Part shown: piece after piece, positions 11,441 to 22,940 of the stretch
Numbering within the stretch: position 1 is the first letter of the stretch
Layout: each line of letters starts with the position of its first letter
NCBI GenBank assembly: GCA_947034895.1
Contig: OX344761.1
Span: 80,245,839 to 80,309,838 of the forward strand
DNA length: 64,000 nucleotides
Origin: Rhytidiadelphus loreus
Taxonomy: Eukaryota; Streptophyta; Bryopsida; Hypnales; Hylocomiaceae
Reading direction: 5' to 3'
The notes under the pieces: generated by a model
Told to the model about the DNA's origin: nothing
What the model saw: the letters and a program-made list of their open reading frames with translations, nothing else
The model's database searches: none
Position numbers and translations under genes: made by a program

Positions 11441-14400
11441 TAAGCATGAGCACAATTAGGTCAAAATAAATTGCAAAATCTTACATCATTGTCATGGGTT
11501 GTTGGTGTTGCAACAATCTCAATGGAGTTTTTCTTGTACCAACCCCTCTCAAGGTTGCTTCTCGATCCATTCCCATCGCTTCTCTACCTTCTTGTAGCCG
11601 CATTACTTGTAGATGGTCTCCTCCACATTTCACTTCCTTCATGTAATATACAATCAATGATAACAACACTAATTCAAAATTCTCTTCAATTGCAAATCAA
11701 TGAATACAATGCAAGTTCTATCCTAGTATAGCAATCTAAGACATGCATACCAAGTTCCAAGAATTCAAGCAATGGCTCTGCAACTCTTGAAGTGTGTAGA
11801 AGAATACTTCTTGTGGATTAGGGTTTGGTCAGCACTCATTGTGATTCCTATATTAAGCTTTGTTTTCTAATATACATTTTTCCAACCATATCCTTACTAA
11901 TACAAAGGATGATCAAATACTTCAAATTTGAGTTTTTTGGACTATGTTCTTGGTAATGAGTTTTGCATTTTTTTGGATCATCTTCAATATTGTGTGTTCT
12001 TGAGCTACAACTTCTTGATATAATTGAAAAATCTTGAAAAAGCGCTCATATCGAAGAATGTGAGAACTTCTCAAATGACATTCTTTGTGACAATGCTATC
12101 AACTTAACTTTGAATGCCAAAACCTAATACATTGCCACTAATATGACTAGAACAAACACCAAACTTGCAAATAAAGAAGAAACCATGGCTACATGTCACT
12201 ATATACTATATGTTTACTGAACCATTAGATACTAAAAATGTAAATGCCATATTCTAAAATAAGTCCACTATTCTTGAAATCTCAAATTGTGGATGTTCAT
12301 GAGTATCTCCTCACCCTGATATGGTTTGTGGTTAATTTCTTTTTATAGTTTAGAATTTTTTGCAATTGATTATGAATTGTACATTTTACATCCATGCATT
12401 CCCTCATTTCTGATCTCAAATAGAAACAAATATTTTTCCAAAAATATGCATTGGTGATGCTTGAATAGATTTACTTACATATTATTGTTTGAAGGAGTTC
12501 AATGAGCCTCACAAGCTACATAGTCCATTTAGCTCCTCTTCAATGGAATGTAGATTTTGAGGACTCTCTACTTGCAATTCTTCCATATTGTTACCCTTGA
12601 AATTCTAAATCTTGCACATTCCTCTTAGCAAAGCCTCCCTCCTTCATAATGCAACTTTCTTTCGTCTCATCTGAGATTGTTGCAACTCTTTTCGCATAGA
12701 GAATCAAATTTTCCACCTCTTCTTCTTCTTCTTCTTTCTATGCTAAGAACCACTCTTGGATATCTCATCAGTTGGACAAATTAAACTTCTCTCAACCATG
12801 AGTCTAGACCCGATCCACATGTGTCCCCATCAAGTCCTTGAAACAAGTAGACACCCTTGCTAACTTTGGGTACGTTCACTACTACACTGGAGAGTGATTA
12901 TGACACTTTGCAATGGCATATTAAGAGAATTTTCCACAAATCTAGCTACAAATATTACACCCAATAAACAACAAATAGGAACAAACATCTAATGTGTTTC
13001 CTATAATTATTACAAAGGGATCTAAACACACTCTAGCTCCAACATATCATAGTAGAAAGAAATAGTATAGTGGAAATAAGAGATCGTGACAAATTTTTGG
13101 TTTAGTCTATGTGATATTCAACAATGTATTTGAGGCTCTAAACATACTTCAGTAATCAACTAGTCCCAAGTACTAGACATGTGGCCTATGCAAAGAAGCA
13201 CTAGTTTGATACGCCAAGAAATACTTTTCTTGTAGAAGGTTGGCTTCCAACTCCAACAACCACCACCCATGTTACCTCAACAATTGTTTACAATGTCAAA
13301 TGTTTTTAAAGCAGTTGTTTACAATCAACCTATCCTTTTGCATGTAGTCACCTATCCTACAAATCGAAGGAGCAAGTCCATTTGATGTATTGCAAATGCT
13401 CCTACAAAGCATTGCAATAAGTGGAATAGTTATGGTAACGTCAAATGATCAATCTTGGACATAACCATGCTCTCTTTCCCCAAATTTGGAGCCACAATCT
13501 CTAGCTTGTCAATCTATAACCAACCATGGACAAAGTTTATCAAATCACATTTTCCATGTATTTGGAGTATACTTGCCCTGATTATGTTGACAATCATGGC
13601 CATCTCAACAATAGGTGGACGTCATCAATATGTTAATTGCAAACATCTTTATTTTTTATTTTTTACTTTTACAAGAGGAACCCAATAGAAGACAAGTTCA
13701 TACATGCTCAAGCTTCAACTTCAACGAAATGAAGTATCTACTTATTATGAATGGTATCATCAAGGTTCCAAACCAGAATTTTGAACCTACCTAGAATACC
13801 AAAAATCTCTTAGTATTTTCAAATTGAGACTAGAAGCCTTGAATTTCAACTTACACATATATCTCCAAAAATAGCAATCATTTTTGGAGACAAATAATGT
13901 GATTCAATCGAATATTCTATACAATTGTATTTACATTTAAATTTGTCTTTTATATCAATTGAATTTTTAATCTATATTTTCAATATTCTAGACAATTTTG
14001 AAAGTTAAAATATTAGTACATATTCTAATAAACCATGGTAATAGGTCCATGGTTATAGGCACTAAAATTTACAAGAAATAGTAAAATTTGACCAATTTTT
14101 TTTATAAAATCTATTTCTAAAAATTTAATTGATTTTCTAATGCTTTTTCAAATTTCTAAGGTCATTGTTCACATAATCCCTACTCAACGCTCACACGCTT
14201 GCAAAATAGTGTCAAATGTGTGCAGCTAATTGGTAGATTGGTGAAATTGTAATCTTTGCTTGTGTTGTGATGGTAGGGTGGTTAGAGTTTCTAATGTTGG
14301 CATGCTCATAAGTGTGTTGACTTGGTTATAACCTACCCCATAGCTAGGAGGCAAAGTGTTTAACTCCTAAAAGATCAAACACCATTTTTTGGCAATATAG

Positions 14401-14471
14401 TGATTTGGGGCAGCTCACTATGAACAAAAAAAAATTCTTTGAAAATTTCACACAAGGTATGCCCGAGGAGT
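11441..14471. other. Long stretch without recognisable genes
   Basis: AT-rich sequence with only short chance frames. A short CTT run lies near 12720. The stretch from 12780 to 13690 is slightly less AT-rich and could be an old element body, but I could not read a conserved protein motif on either strand. Confidence 0.5.
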
Positions 14472-14768
14472 AGCATTAGATGTTTTCTGGGGGGTCGGGA
14501 GGGCCGTTTCGGGGTCGTTCCCGATGTTGTCCCGCCCCCCACAGTTTCAGGGAACATGCATTCCCGATAAAAAAAATTTGAAAAAAATAAAAATAAAAAT
14601 AAAATTTTTTTACTCTTGAAATGCAAAAAAAAACAGAAAAAAAAATTCATTTTTTCCGACGTGGTCGCCTCTCGACCACGTCAGCTCGCTGCGCGAACCT
14701 GATTTCGATTGTTCCCAAAGGCAGGGAACTCAGAGCCCTCCACAACATAGAAAAAACATCTAATGCTT
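14472..14768. mobile_element. GC-rich MITE of about 297 bp
   Basis: The ends are inverted repeats (GCATTAGATGTTTT at the left; AAAACATCTAATGC at the right). The interior is strikingly richer in G and C than its surroundings (ggggggtcgggagggccg; tcccgccccccac) and contains a perfect 10-bp stem, gacgtggtcg (14658-14667) with cgaccacgtc (14673-14682). It has no coding capacity. Confidence 0.65.
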
Positions 14769-15299
14769 TAAAGCCCAACAATTTTCATAACTTTTGACTA
14801 CATGGTCAAAAAGATATTGCATGATATGTAATTTTCAATAATTGGTGGGCAGCCTAGGCATTCCAAAAAACTTCTTTAAAAATCACTTTAAAAAAAAAAA
14901 TTGAAATTGGTTCTCTAGATTTATATATATGTGGAAAGCTTTGAATCATTCCATTTTGATTAATGAGATGAAAGTTATGAGGAGTTTTAGTTTGCAAGTA
15001 GGTTTAGATTCTTTAAATGCCTTGTTGTCCTTGGGGCTCTAATATCATGTTGCAAATGACAAATGATGATTCTGCAACATCCACCACACATGTGAATTTT
15101 AGATTGAAGATGTGAGTATGTATAAGTGGAACCCCAAGTAGAGGAAAGAAGCTGAAGGACAACTAATTAAATAATTACGAATTGTGTTAACCAAACTAGT
15201 ATCTACTTGCTAAACTAACTAAGTATTTCCACTAAATCCATGTATGGTTATACGAGGCAAGGCTATATGAGGTAGGGACTATTGTTCCAACTATATTTA
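14769..15299. other. Spacer without recognisable genes
   Basis: AT-rich sequence between the MITE and the duplicated flank of copy 3; nothing recognised. Confidence 0.5.
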
Positions 15300-16145
15300 G
15301 TGTAAGTGTGTTGAAGCAACTCTGACAATACTACGGTAGTAGTGGTCAAGGCTAAAGGAGTTTATGAATTGTTGTACTTCGGTTTAGTTTACACTAGATC
15401 CAAAGGTGAGGGGGCTAAAAGTTTTGATTGGTGAACATCGAGAAGTCCTTAGAAAATGTTTTTACACCATGAATGAGAAGGCGTTGGTCTCCACAAAGGT
15501 TCAATGATGTGGAATATTTTTTTTTCTTCTATATGTTAGAAAATTCCTCAAATTTTGAGACCCCAAAATTACAATTAGATCCACTTTAAGGAGGTGGATT
15601 TGACTAAGATTCCAAAGGTCCTTACTAAAAAGCACAAGAAACAAAGAATTTTTCATAGGCTAAAACAATGGTTGGGAAAAATTGATAGCTAGTTCAAAGT
15701 TGAGTATGTCAATTTAAAGCATAAATACACAAAGAGATCTCACCTAATGCAGGAAGAATCTTTGTCTTCACCTAAATATAAACATCTAAAGGCCGCCAAA
15801 GAAGTTGCGAAATTCAAAGAGCACCATACACAGTTGAATGAAAGACTCCAATTTGTGTATGGATTGGAGCAAAACCTTGAGAATTATATATGTAGATCAG
15901 CTTCACAAGTGCAAAAGAGGATTTATTTATTTATTTAAAGCAAAACTTAGAACATCAAAAACTATGAAGAACAATGAGGAGACATTGGAGCTTCAATACA
16001 TAGTTCCTTGACATTTGTTGGCCAAATTGAAATGTGAATCTTGACCATGATTGAACACACTGTGAAATCTCACCTAATGTGAGGAAGACCCTACTCCTAA
16101 ACCAAGGATGCAATATTCATTAGTACTTTTAGTTTTAAATTGTCT
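15300..16145 (+). repeat. Segmental duplication unit, upstream flank of copy 3
   Basis: Partner of 3545-4380. Here the short frame near 15747-15938 is open (SPKYKHLKAAKEVAKFKEHH then a coiled-coil-like stretch), whereas the copy at about 4010-4170 is interrupted. I cannot assign it to a family. It may be a relic exon carried along with the cassette. Confidence 0.6.
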
Positions 16146-16329
16146 TTTTCTAGCTAGTGTCAATTTGAGTTTCGAGGAAATTGGTTGATGAGGAATTGAT
16201 AAAGCAGAAAATTAACCCAACAAACAGATTTTGCAGTTGAGAGGATGCAACTGGTGGCCACGGAAAGAAAAAACTGGTCTCCATGAGGAAACCAACCAGG
16301 GGAGCTCCAAAAATTTCCCAAACACTGGG

Positions 16330-16735
16330 ACGAAATGGTCTGACAAGAACCCAAAACGAAAAACGCTCGTTGCGTCCCTCCAGATTTTCTTCAATGGATT
16401 TCGGACAGCGAAGGGATGATACTGGCTCGATCTCCGAAATCCAGCTCGGGCTCGGTCGTCTGGTAGGCCTCGATTCCTCGAACAATCTGCGTTTGGCCGG
16501 CAGCACCGTACTGTATTCTCAAAACCGTCGGTAAGACCTGCACTAAAATACATAATGCGGAGTCTTACAGTAACAGTGGTCCACATCACACAAGATTCGA
16601 ATTCCAATCCGACGCTGCTCAGGTCTGACAGACTGTTGGACCTTCTACTTCCCCGAAGCTGCCATACTTTTGGCCGACTTAGCCTAGGATGCTTCTGGCC
16701 GACTTCCTCCTTTCCTCGTCCCAGACCTTGCTGCG
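16330..16735 (+). promoter_or_regulatory. Conserved 5' flank of copy 3
   Basis: Matches 4790-5160 and 23860-24190 and ends at the ATG of copy 3. It is the only one of the three blocks that leads directly into an intact exon 1, so it is the best candidate for a working promoter and leader. No clear TATA motif was found. Confidence 0.45.
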
Positions 16736-18438
16736 ATGGCATCATCGAGAGCTGAGGAGCAGAGGGACGAATCCAATGGGATAAATCCACAGAGTGTTGA
16801 TGATATAGGAGAAGCTGGGAAGCAGAACGCTGGGACTAGTTCAGCAGGTGAGAAGCTGGTGCATCCTGGAGACGTCGTAGCCGCACCAAACTCAACTGGC
16901 GTTCAACAGGTGAAACCTTGTAACAAGAGAAGTGACAGTTTGATCTTTTTTGTTGAAGGGTATAGTTCTGTTCAATGATGTTTTGTAACTGAGAGGGTAT
17001 TCCATTCCCAAACTAGTTTCTCTTGGTATACCATGAAATGGTGTTTTCAAACTGAGTTCTTTTAATTAACAGGTGGTGAGGTTTACGATTAGGGATTTAA
17101 CGTATGTAGCTTGTGCGCAGCTCTTGTCCCCTAGTTTGCATAATTAATACCTTTACCATTTCACTGTGCTTGTCTGACCCTCGTGCGAAACAGCTCGCGC
17201 CGCCGGAGAACGAGCGGGTTGCAAAAGAGCGACAGGACACCGATGGCGTGTTCAGGAAAACCGAGGAGGAGCTCGAGAAGTATGATCAGTGCGAGCGCCG
17301 GCTAGCCGACAAATACCGAGTCAAAGAGAAACAGCGTAAGGAGGTTGCGAATACCCGACGTAAGAGCGACGGTAATACTACTTACCACCCAGTCGAGAGT
17401 GATCGGGACACCAATGATGACGAATCGTGCTATGTAGATATCAAAAAGTTGGTGTTCATTGATGATAGCGTGATCCATAAGAAGGCACTGGAGGAGTGGG
17501 ACAGAAAGGAAAAATTGTTCGCAAAGAGGGTGGAACGGAAGTCGACCAAGGTGGAGAGCCGGAAGAACGAGGTGTACAATCTAATAGGCTTCTTCAGTGT
17601 GTTTCAAGGTGTGGTTCTCACAGCCGTGTCGCAGTCGAACTTGCTGCACTGCAACAATCGGTGGAGTCCTATTCTCTTGTCGATGTTGGCAAGTCTTGTC
17701 ACCATTATTGGGGTGTTTCAGAAGTTGATGCAAATCTCGTCCTTGGAGAAGACCATTTATTCGGAGGAGCAAGCTTTGAAGGTCTGAGTCGCTGTTGCTG
17801 TCACTTTTGAATTTCTTGTATGCCGCCAAGCTATTCAGTTCGATTATTTTGTGTTCATTTGATCCGTAAATTGTAGCCGTTTCTAAGTTTTCGTGAACTG
17901 TTACACTGGGAAGATTGCCTTGAGTAGCCCTGCCGCTGAAAGTGTTGGAAGTTTAAAACCGCTTCGGCTGAGACTGAACTCCTCTGTGAAAAAATTGAAG
18001 ATACCAGATTAGTTCGGCGCTAATATCGAAATTTGCCTTGGTCTACTGTAACAGAATAGGGGGTTCAAATGGTCCCTGTTCCCCGATTTGCACAGTCTGA
18101 TACCCACGATCCTTCTAGTGTTTACATAAACCATCAATGTGAGGTTCAAGTGTTGGGCATCTATTTATGGTTGTTGTATACTGATGTAGTTTTCATGTCT
18201 GTGGAATTAGGACGTGGTACGCAGAAGCCAAGCTCTTCGACGAGAGGGCAAGGATTTTGTATTTGCCCAATTCTCAGGGTGCAAGAAGAAAGGATCGAAG
18301 GAGGGTTACTCTTTGTGGTATGGTGTTGGCGTTCTCAGTCTTCTTTTAATCTTCACAGTAGTCTTTCCTCTTTCGCATTGGAGAATTCTGTGTTATCCAG
18401 GACGTAACCCATACGGTGGTGCGCCCCCTCCCGCTTGA
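16736..18438 (+). CDS. Copy 3 membrane protein, three exons, intact
   Basis: Proposed exons are 16736-16909 (58 codons), 17194-17781 (196 codons) and 18211-18438 (75 codons plus stop), about 329 residues, all junctions phase 0. The start MASSRAEEQRDES aligns with copy 2. Exon 1 ends CAG|gtgaaa and exon 2 begins after aaacag. The middle carries the charged helix (KERQDTDGVFRKTEEELEKY), then hydrophobic segments near GFFSVFQGVVLTAVS and ILLSMLASLVTIIGVF. Exon 3 adds a basic patch (KKKGSKEG), the third hydrophobic segment (VGVLSLLLIFTVVFPL) and the tail NPYGGAPPPA. Copies 2 and 3 differ at the tail by an in-frame 15-bp indel, which supports this frame. Function unknown. The membrane topology (helix, two spans, helix, one span) recalls SLATT-type proteins only loosely. 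Confidence 0.7.
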
Positions 18439-19204
18439 TTGAACAACGTTCTCCTGTGTGTGGTGAGTCCACTTCTGTTTCTGAGCTTTTGTTTCCATGT
18501 ATGTAGACAAGCCTTGAGAGCAATTCATTTCAATAATTTTTCCAGAAATCTGCAATGTGATTGCTCAAATGTTGGAGGGTTGTCCTTAAAGTCGATTGTC
18601 TGCAAAATGGTGGAGAACAAATCTTGTCAAGGCTGGGATGGTAAAATGAAATAGATTTATTACACGACAACACTTTTGGCAGTGGTCTTGTCTCGAAGAG
18701 TACTCCCAATATCATCAGTCCACAACAGGTCAAAGGTACAAGATCATGAATCTTAATATTAATCTATTTATTCTCTTAAACCATGTAAGGACGCCAAGAA
18801 CTAAAAATTCCCTTTAAAAGATTATCTAAAAAATTGTAAAGCGATGAAAAATGCACCTATTCATTCAAGAATTTGAATTTTTTTGGCACACTACCTTGGT
18901 AATAGGGTCGCATCCTTCCAGGGGTTAGTGTCTTCTTTTTCTTGGCCTCCACCTTGCTTGTCCTGAAGACTTGTGTGATGAAGTGTACACCAGCCTTAAT
19001 CCTTTACGTGACGATGAATAACTTCTGGAGCTTCAAATTTACAATCATTAAAGTCTTCTTTTGCTCTACTCAATTGCTTTAATTTACTTCTGGAGAAGTG
19101 ACGCACGTCCTTGAATTAATTTCTGTTGAGTGTTTCTTCAAACAGGTGATTGCATCAATTCCGCGGTTGATAATTGTCAAAAGTCTACGCACGTAGTTAC
19201 AGCA
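18439..19204 (+). other. Spacer between the two cassette genes, possible shared intron
   Basis: All copies have a consensus donor-like sequence (tgtggtgagt, here near 18460) shortly after the membrane ORF stop and an acceptor-like sequence (ttcaaacag or ttcaacag, here ending 19145) about 60 bases before the small ORF. This allows a spliced transcript carrying both ORFs, or simply a 5' leader intron of the small gene. The rest is non-coding and alignable between copies. Confidence 0.35.
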
Positions 19205-19540
19205 ATGACGAAGATTACATTGAGGAACGACTTGGTAGGAAAGGATGTCAAGATTCGAGAGGGCAATGCAGGCAGCACTCGGGAGCTGTGCACTCTGAAG
19301 CCTGGATCCACGTACGACATTCACAACGACAAGAATGCCACCTATCGGGAATACATTTTCATCACACTCCCTGACAATACCAAGCTCAGAGTCTTGACTT
19401 CGGATGATTTTGCTGAGTTTAAGGAAATCAGTGTGTTTGAGGAAGATGGCAAGTATGATTGGATGGGCACCGCTCCAAGACCAGACCCCACTCAGGGTGG
19501 ACTAGTCAAGCGATTTCTCCATAGAATCGGCTTACTGTAA
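19205..19540 (+). CDS. Copy 3 small protein, 111 residues, intact
   Basis: A single uninterrupted ORF starting MTKITLRNDLVGKDVKIRE and ending in FLHRIGLL. The pattern of alternating hydrophobic and polar residues with glycine and proline turns (KPGSTYDI; IFITLPDNTKLRVL) suggests a compact beta-rich soluble fold. No signal peptide or membrane segment is seen. The start is the ATG shared by all four copies; an upstream in-frame extension in this copy is not conserved and is disregarded. It lies 767 bp after the membrane-gene stop. I think uncharacterised plant domain families of this look exist, but I cannot name one reliably. The C-terminal part, with AQGGLVKR in copy 4, is the best conserved between copies. 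Confidence 0.75.
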   Translation: MTKITLRNDLVGKDVKIREGNAGSTRELCTLKPGSTYDIHNDKNATYREYIFITLPDNTKLRVLTSDDFAEFKEISVFEEDGKYDWMGTAPRPDPTQGGLVKRFLHRIGLL

Positions 19541-20084
19541 TTCAGCCTGGATCTAAATGCCGCGGTTTGGTAGCTTAGCCGGCTTGCGTTACTTCTCCTT
19601 GTGGATCCATGTTTTGCGTTGCGTATCAGGGAGCCCTCCGTTAGTGTTACTTCCATAAGTGTTAAAAATCTCATATGTGTTATGGAGATTGAGCCCTGTG
19701 AAATATACACTATCAAGTGTGAAGTGGTATGAAATGTTTAGCTCCCTAACTTCATCGATTTGACTTTTATAAGTGATGAAGTGGAAAAATTTGCAGTGGT
19801 GGGTGGTCTCTTTTGGAGAGAGAGAGAAAGCGCTATGGTGAGTAGTGATACACCTCATGTATTATTGATGTGGTTGGAAACTTTTTACTAAAATCAAGGA
19901 GCATTTTGGACTGCAAACATGTTCGGTTCTAAAATCATCAATGCTTGTATATTTGAATGCTACATGTACACTCTACAAAGCAAGCTTTACTTTATATGAA
20001 TGTGATGTTGAAGCATATGTTTGAATATTTGAAGACGTGTTGAGGTTTGCAATGGGGATAGGTTTTGAGTTTATGTTATACAAG
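19541..20084. other. 3' flank of copy 3 and spacer
   Basis: Similarity to the other cassette 3' flanks ends at about 19625. Beyond this there is unrelated AT-rich DNA with a short GA run near 19817. No gene is seen. Confidence 0.45.
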
Positions 20085-20253
20085 TAGAACCTCTCTTAGT
20101 GCATCCTCAGTTAGCACATAATGGAGATTGTAGGTGGGCCCAATTTGAAGGACTTTCTTTGAAAAATAGTATTGGAAGTTGACATCTAGTGGGTGGCCAT
20201 TCATTACACCTCTCTCAGTGCATAGCCCCAATTATGCACTAAGAGAGGTTCTA
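20085..20253. mobile_element. Short MITE with pogo-like ends
   Basis: Inverted ends TAGAACCTCTCTTAGTGCAT (left) and ATGCACTAAGAGAGGTTCTA (right) are a perfect 20-bp match, with about 130 bases between. The GAACCTC type of terminus and TA at both borders are typical of pogo/Tc1-mariner relatives. The element lies next to a pogo-like transposase relic (20254-21815), of which it may be a terminal derivative. Confidence 0.65.
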
Positions 20254-21815
20254 TTTGTAGGAGGAATAAATTATTTGTCATCACAAGAAGTTGTTGGTTA
20301 CTGGTTAGAAGAAAGTGTTGATTGAGAGGGCAAATTCTGCATTTCATGCCTAAGCATCTTAGATGAGTATTAGCAAATTATTGAAATGAAAGGAGTTCTT
20401 GAGTAGCATTGGTGTTGGTTACTTAGGTGCCATTCGAAGTGCACTAAGAAAGCTTAATGTCCCTCGGGGGGGTCACTTAGAATGTCCATTTGAAACCATG
20501 TGCAAACAAAACTTTCGACCCCCTATATACTTTTTGAATTTTAAATAAAACAAAATAAGAAAAATATGAATAGATTTTCCTACTTTGAAAGTTTATGTTT
20601 TGAATTATTGATATTTTTATTTATTAATAATAATTAGTTACAAATTTTGGAAGTAAAAAGATACACTGTAGAACTGAAAAATAACTTTCACCCCTATATT
20701 ATATAAAAAAAAATTGTCTAAAAAATGAACAAATAATTCCTAAAAATAACTCTCTATTGAAAGCTCATTTTGAGTTGAAAATTGATTTAATGGTCATCTA
20801 AATGTGTTCTCTATAATTATTTGAGTTGAAAAACATACCAGTTTAGTTCATTTTCAAACTCTTCTAGAAATCATTTCATATTTGATTTGAGATGGAAATT
20901 TTGGCAATAGAAATCTATAGTCATTATTAAACAATGGTCAAAATTTTAGATTGAAATTATAGTTTATAAGAAACCACTTGTTCGCACGTGGTTTGTTGTA
21001 GTAGAACTAAGTGCACCCCCCGAGCAATGTCCAAAAGTGGAAGAAGCTACTTTCACTTGGTTTATTACAATGCAAGAGGATAATGTTGCTTTGTCTAATG
21101 ATCTTGTAATAGCTACAATAAAGAGGTTCTATTTTTCACACGGAGGGTGGACAAATTTAAGAAGAGATTTCATATCAACTATTGAAGACTATACTTGTTA
21201 CAGAGAAGAATGATGCATTAGCTGACACTTCATGAAAGATTTTGAAGAGAATGGAGGACATTAAAGCAATTGTATCTCAAGACAATATTTGTGATGTATT
21301 TATCGTGGACGAAATTGGTCTCTTCTATAGGTTGGAACCAAATTGTCCGTTAGCTAAAAAGAGGTTATCTAGGAAGAAGTAGAAGAAGTGAGGCATATGA
21401 AAAGACTTGGATGATGTTGCTACTTTGTGAAATCAACTCACTTTGTAATCATTTGAGAGTGAGATGAACCCCACCATGGATGCTCACGAGTATATAACCT
21501 ATGAATTGGAGTTTGATTTGAATAATCCTTATAAACCTATTGATGAAGATATTGTAGACATGTTTACCTCTAAACATTAAGGTATTGATGTGGAAGAAGT
21601 TATTCTCAATGATAATCATAGGGTAGAAGAGGTTGTGGGATTCAAAGTTGTCAAGAGTTCTCTTGAGACTTTGAAGAAATTTTTGAAGTGAAGATCTAAT
21701 GACATTATTTCATACATCAAAAATTTCCAAGCACTTCAATAGCAAGTACAATCTTAGTGTGTAGAAGAATCTCATCAAACTACTATAGATTTTCTATTTC
21801 AACTAGCTTAAATGA
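20254..21815 (+). pseudogene. Pogo/Tigger-like (CENP-B type) transposase relic
   Basis: After a MITE insertion (20463-21024) the + strand reads PKVEEATFTWFITMQ near 21034, resembling the second DNA-binding helix-turn-helix of CENP-B/Tc5-type transposases. Near 21290 it reads DVFIVDEIGLFYRLEPN, matching the well-known N-DETGLFYR-P block that carries the first catalytic aspartate. A C-terminal low-similarity region follows (about 21466-21810, VEEVVGFKVVKSS...LKKFLK). Several in-frame stops and frameshifts make it non-functional. The 36-bp minisatellite overlaps its very end. Confidence 0.65.
20463..21024. mobile_element. 562-bp MITE with 8-bp target duplication
   Basis: Inverted ends CTCGGGGGGGTCACTTAG and CTAAGTGCACCCCCCGAG bound an AT-rich core with no ORF. 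Flanks are taatgtcc (20455-20462) and caatgtcc (21025-21032), an 8-bp target duplication with one mismatch, which fits a hAT-type MITE. It interrupts the pogo-like relic. Confidence 0.7.
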
Positions 21816-21833
21816 ATGATGACTCATAGTTTT

Positions 21834-21977
21834 GGAAATGATACTTCCATCCTTTGTTTTAAAAATGTTGGAAATGATACTTCCATCCTTTGTTTTAAAA
21901 ATGTTGGAAATGATACTTCCATCCTTTGTTTTAAAAATGTTGGAAATGATACTTCCATCCTTTGTTTTAAAAATGTT
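21834..21977. repeat. 36-bp minisatellite, four exact units
   Basis: The unit ggaaatgatacttccatcct plus 16 further bases is repeated four times head to tail (21834, 21870, 21906 and 21942 are unit starts) with no visible differences. Because 36 is a multiple of three, it reads as a repeated 12-residue peptide (NVGNDTSILCFK). Confidence 0.95.
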
Positions 21978-22940
21978 GTACCTTTGTTTGTGAAGTCTGA
22001 TAAATGTTATTTTTGTAAATGTTACATATCATCAAGATAAATTTTTATAAGTGTTATAAGTTAATACACTATACATATTAAATTATTGCCCGTGCACGAT
22101 TATAGAGGTCCATACTGTAAGGTGAAAGCACCCATTATGAGACCCATTACCAACCATCGTCCCATTATCAATCTATAGGGGGTCTGAAATTCATGAGAGG
22201 CTGTGAGTAATTTCCAACCATTAATTCTTGGTTTCCGACCATCAATTCTTCTATTCTTGTCATAACACATGTCCTTGGTTTGAGAGTGTCAAAGTGAACA
22301 AGAAACAATCTCTTAAATGAGCAATTTTAGAATAGTCTAGACATTGGACATGGGTCCAAACCAACTTTTGGCTTTCAAAATTCATAATAATTTTAGTTCA
22401 AGCAATAAAATTACCAAATTTTTGAAATCCCCATCATTTTTATCTTTACACATAGAAAAATATGTGCTTCAACTTATAGTAGAAACACCCAAAACTATCA
22501 ATATAAGCAATATAATTCAACATAATTGGAGGCACCTATTCCTAAAACTAATATTTTTCAATATTAGCAATTGAAAAATCATAGATATTATTAAAAAAAA
22601 TGATTTTTCAGATATGACATGTAATTTCTATTAATTTTCAAAGTGGTAGCTCCCTAAACAACTGAAATTATCATATAGGTGGATCTTAAATTGAAATCTT
22701 CAAAAATTAAAAGTCAATAAATCGGGGTTAAGTATGGGTACAATTTACTGATCCATTTGAAGGACACATTAATGTATGTCTAAGGACACATTTAGTAGAA
22801 GTCTAGGGTACATGAATGGTAATAGGGATGCTTTTGGATGTTTCTACCTTATACTACTCCAGTCATGTCCAAATTGCTTATGGGTGCCTCCACCATAGTG
22901 GATTTATGATTTGAAGCAATTGAGTCCTAGTGTCCTCTTA
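21978..22940. other. Spacer without recognisable genes
   Basis: AT-rich sequence with chance ORFs only; nothing recognised. Confidence 0.5.

Noticed and set aside
11471..11731. 86-codon hydrophobic ORF
   Set aside because: It has no conserved features, a low-complexity Leu/Ser composition, and overlaps an antisense frame of equal quality.
16590..16620. gattcgaattccaatcc resembles a tRNA B-box (also near 5045 and 24090)
   Set aside because: No A-box at the right distance and no cloverleaf can be drawn; it is simply part of the conserved 5' flank of the cassette.
7494..17787. Assigning the membrane protein to the SLATT family or to an immune effector class
   Set aside because: Only the general layout (helix, two spans, helix) is similar; I could not match diagnostic residues, so I leave it unassigned.
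21834..21977. Regular 36-bp repeats considered as a CRISPR array
   Set aside because: There are no spacers; the units are directly head to tail, and the genome is eukaryotic.
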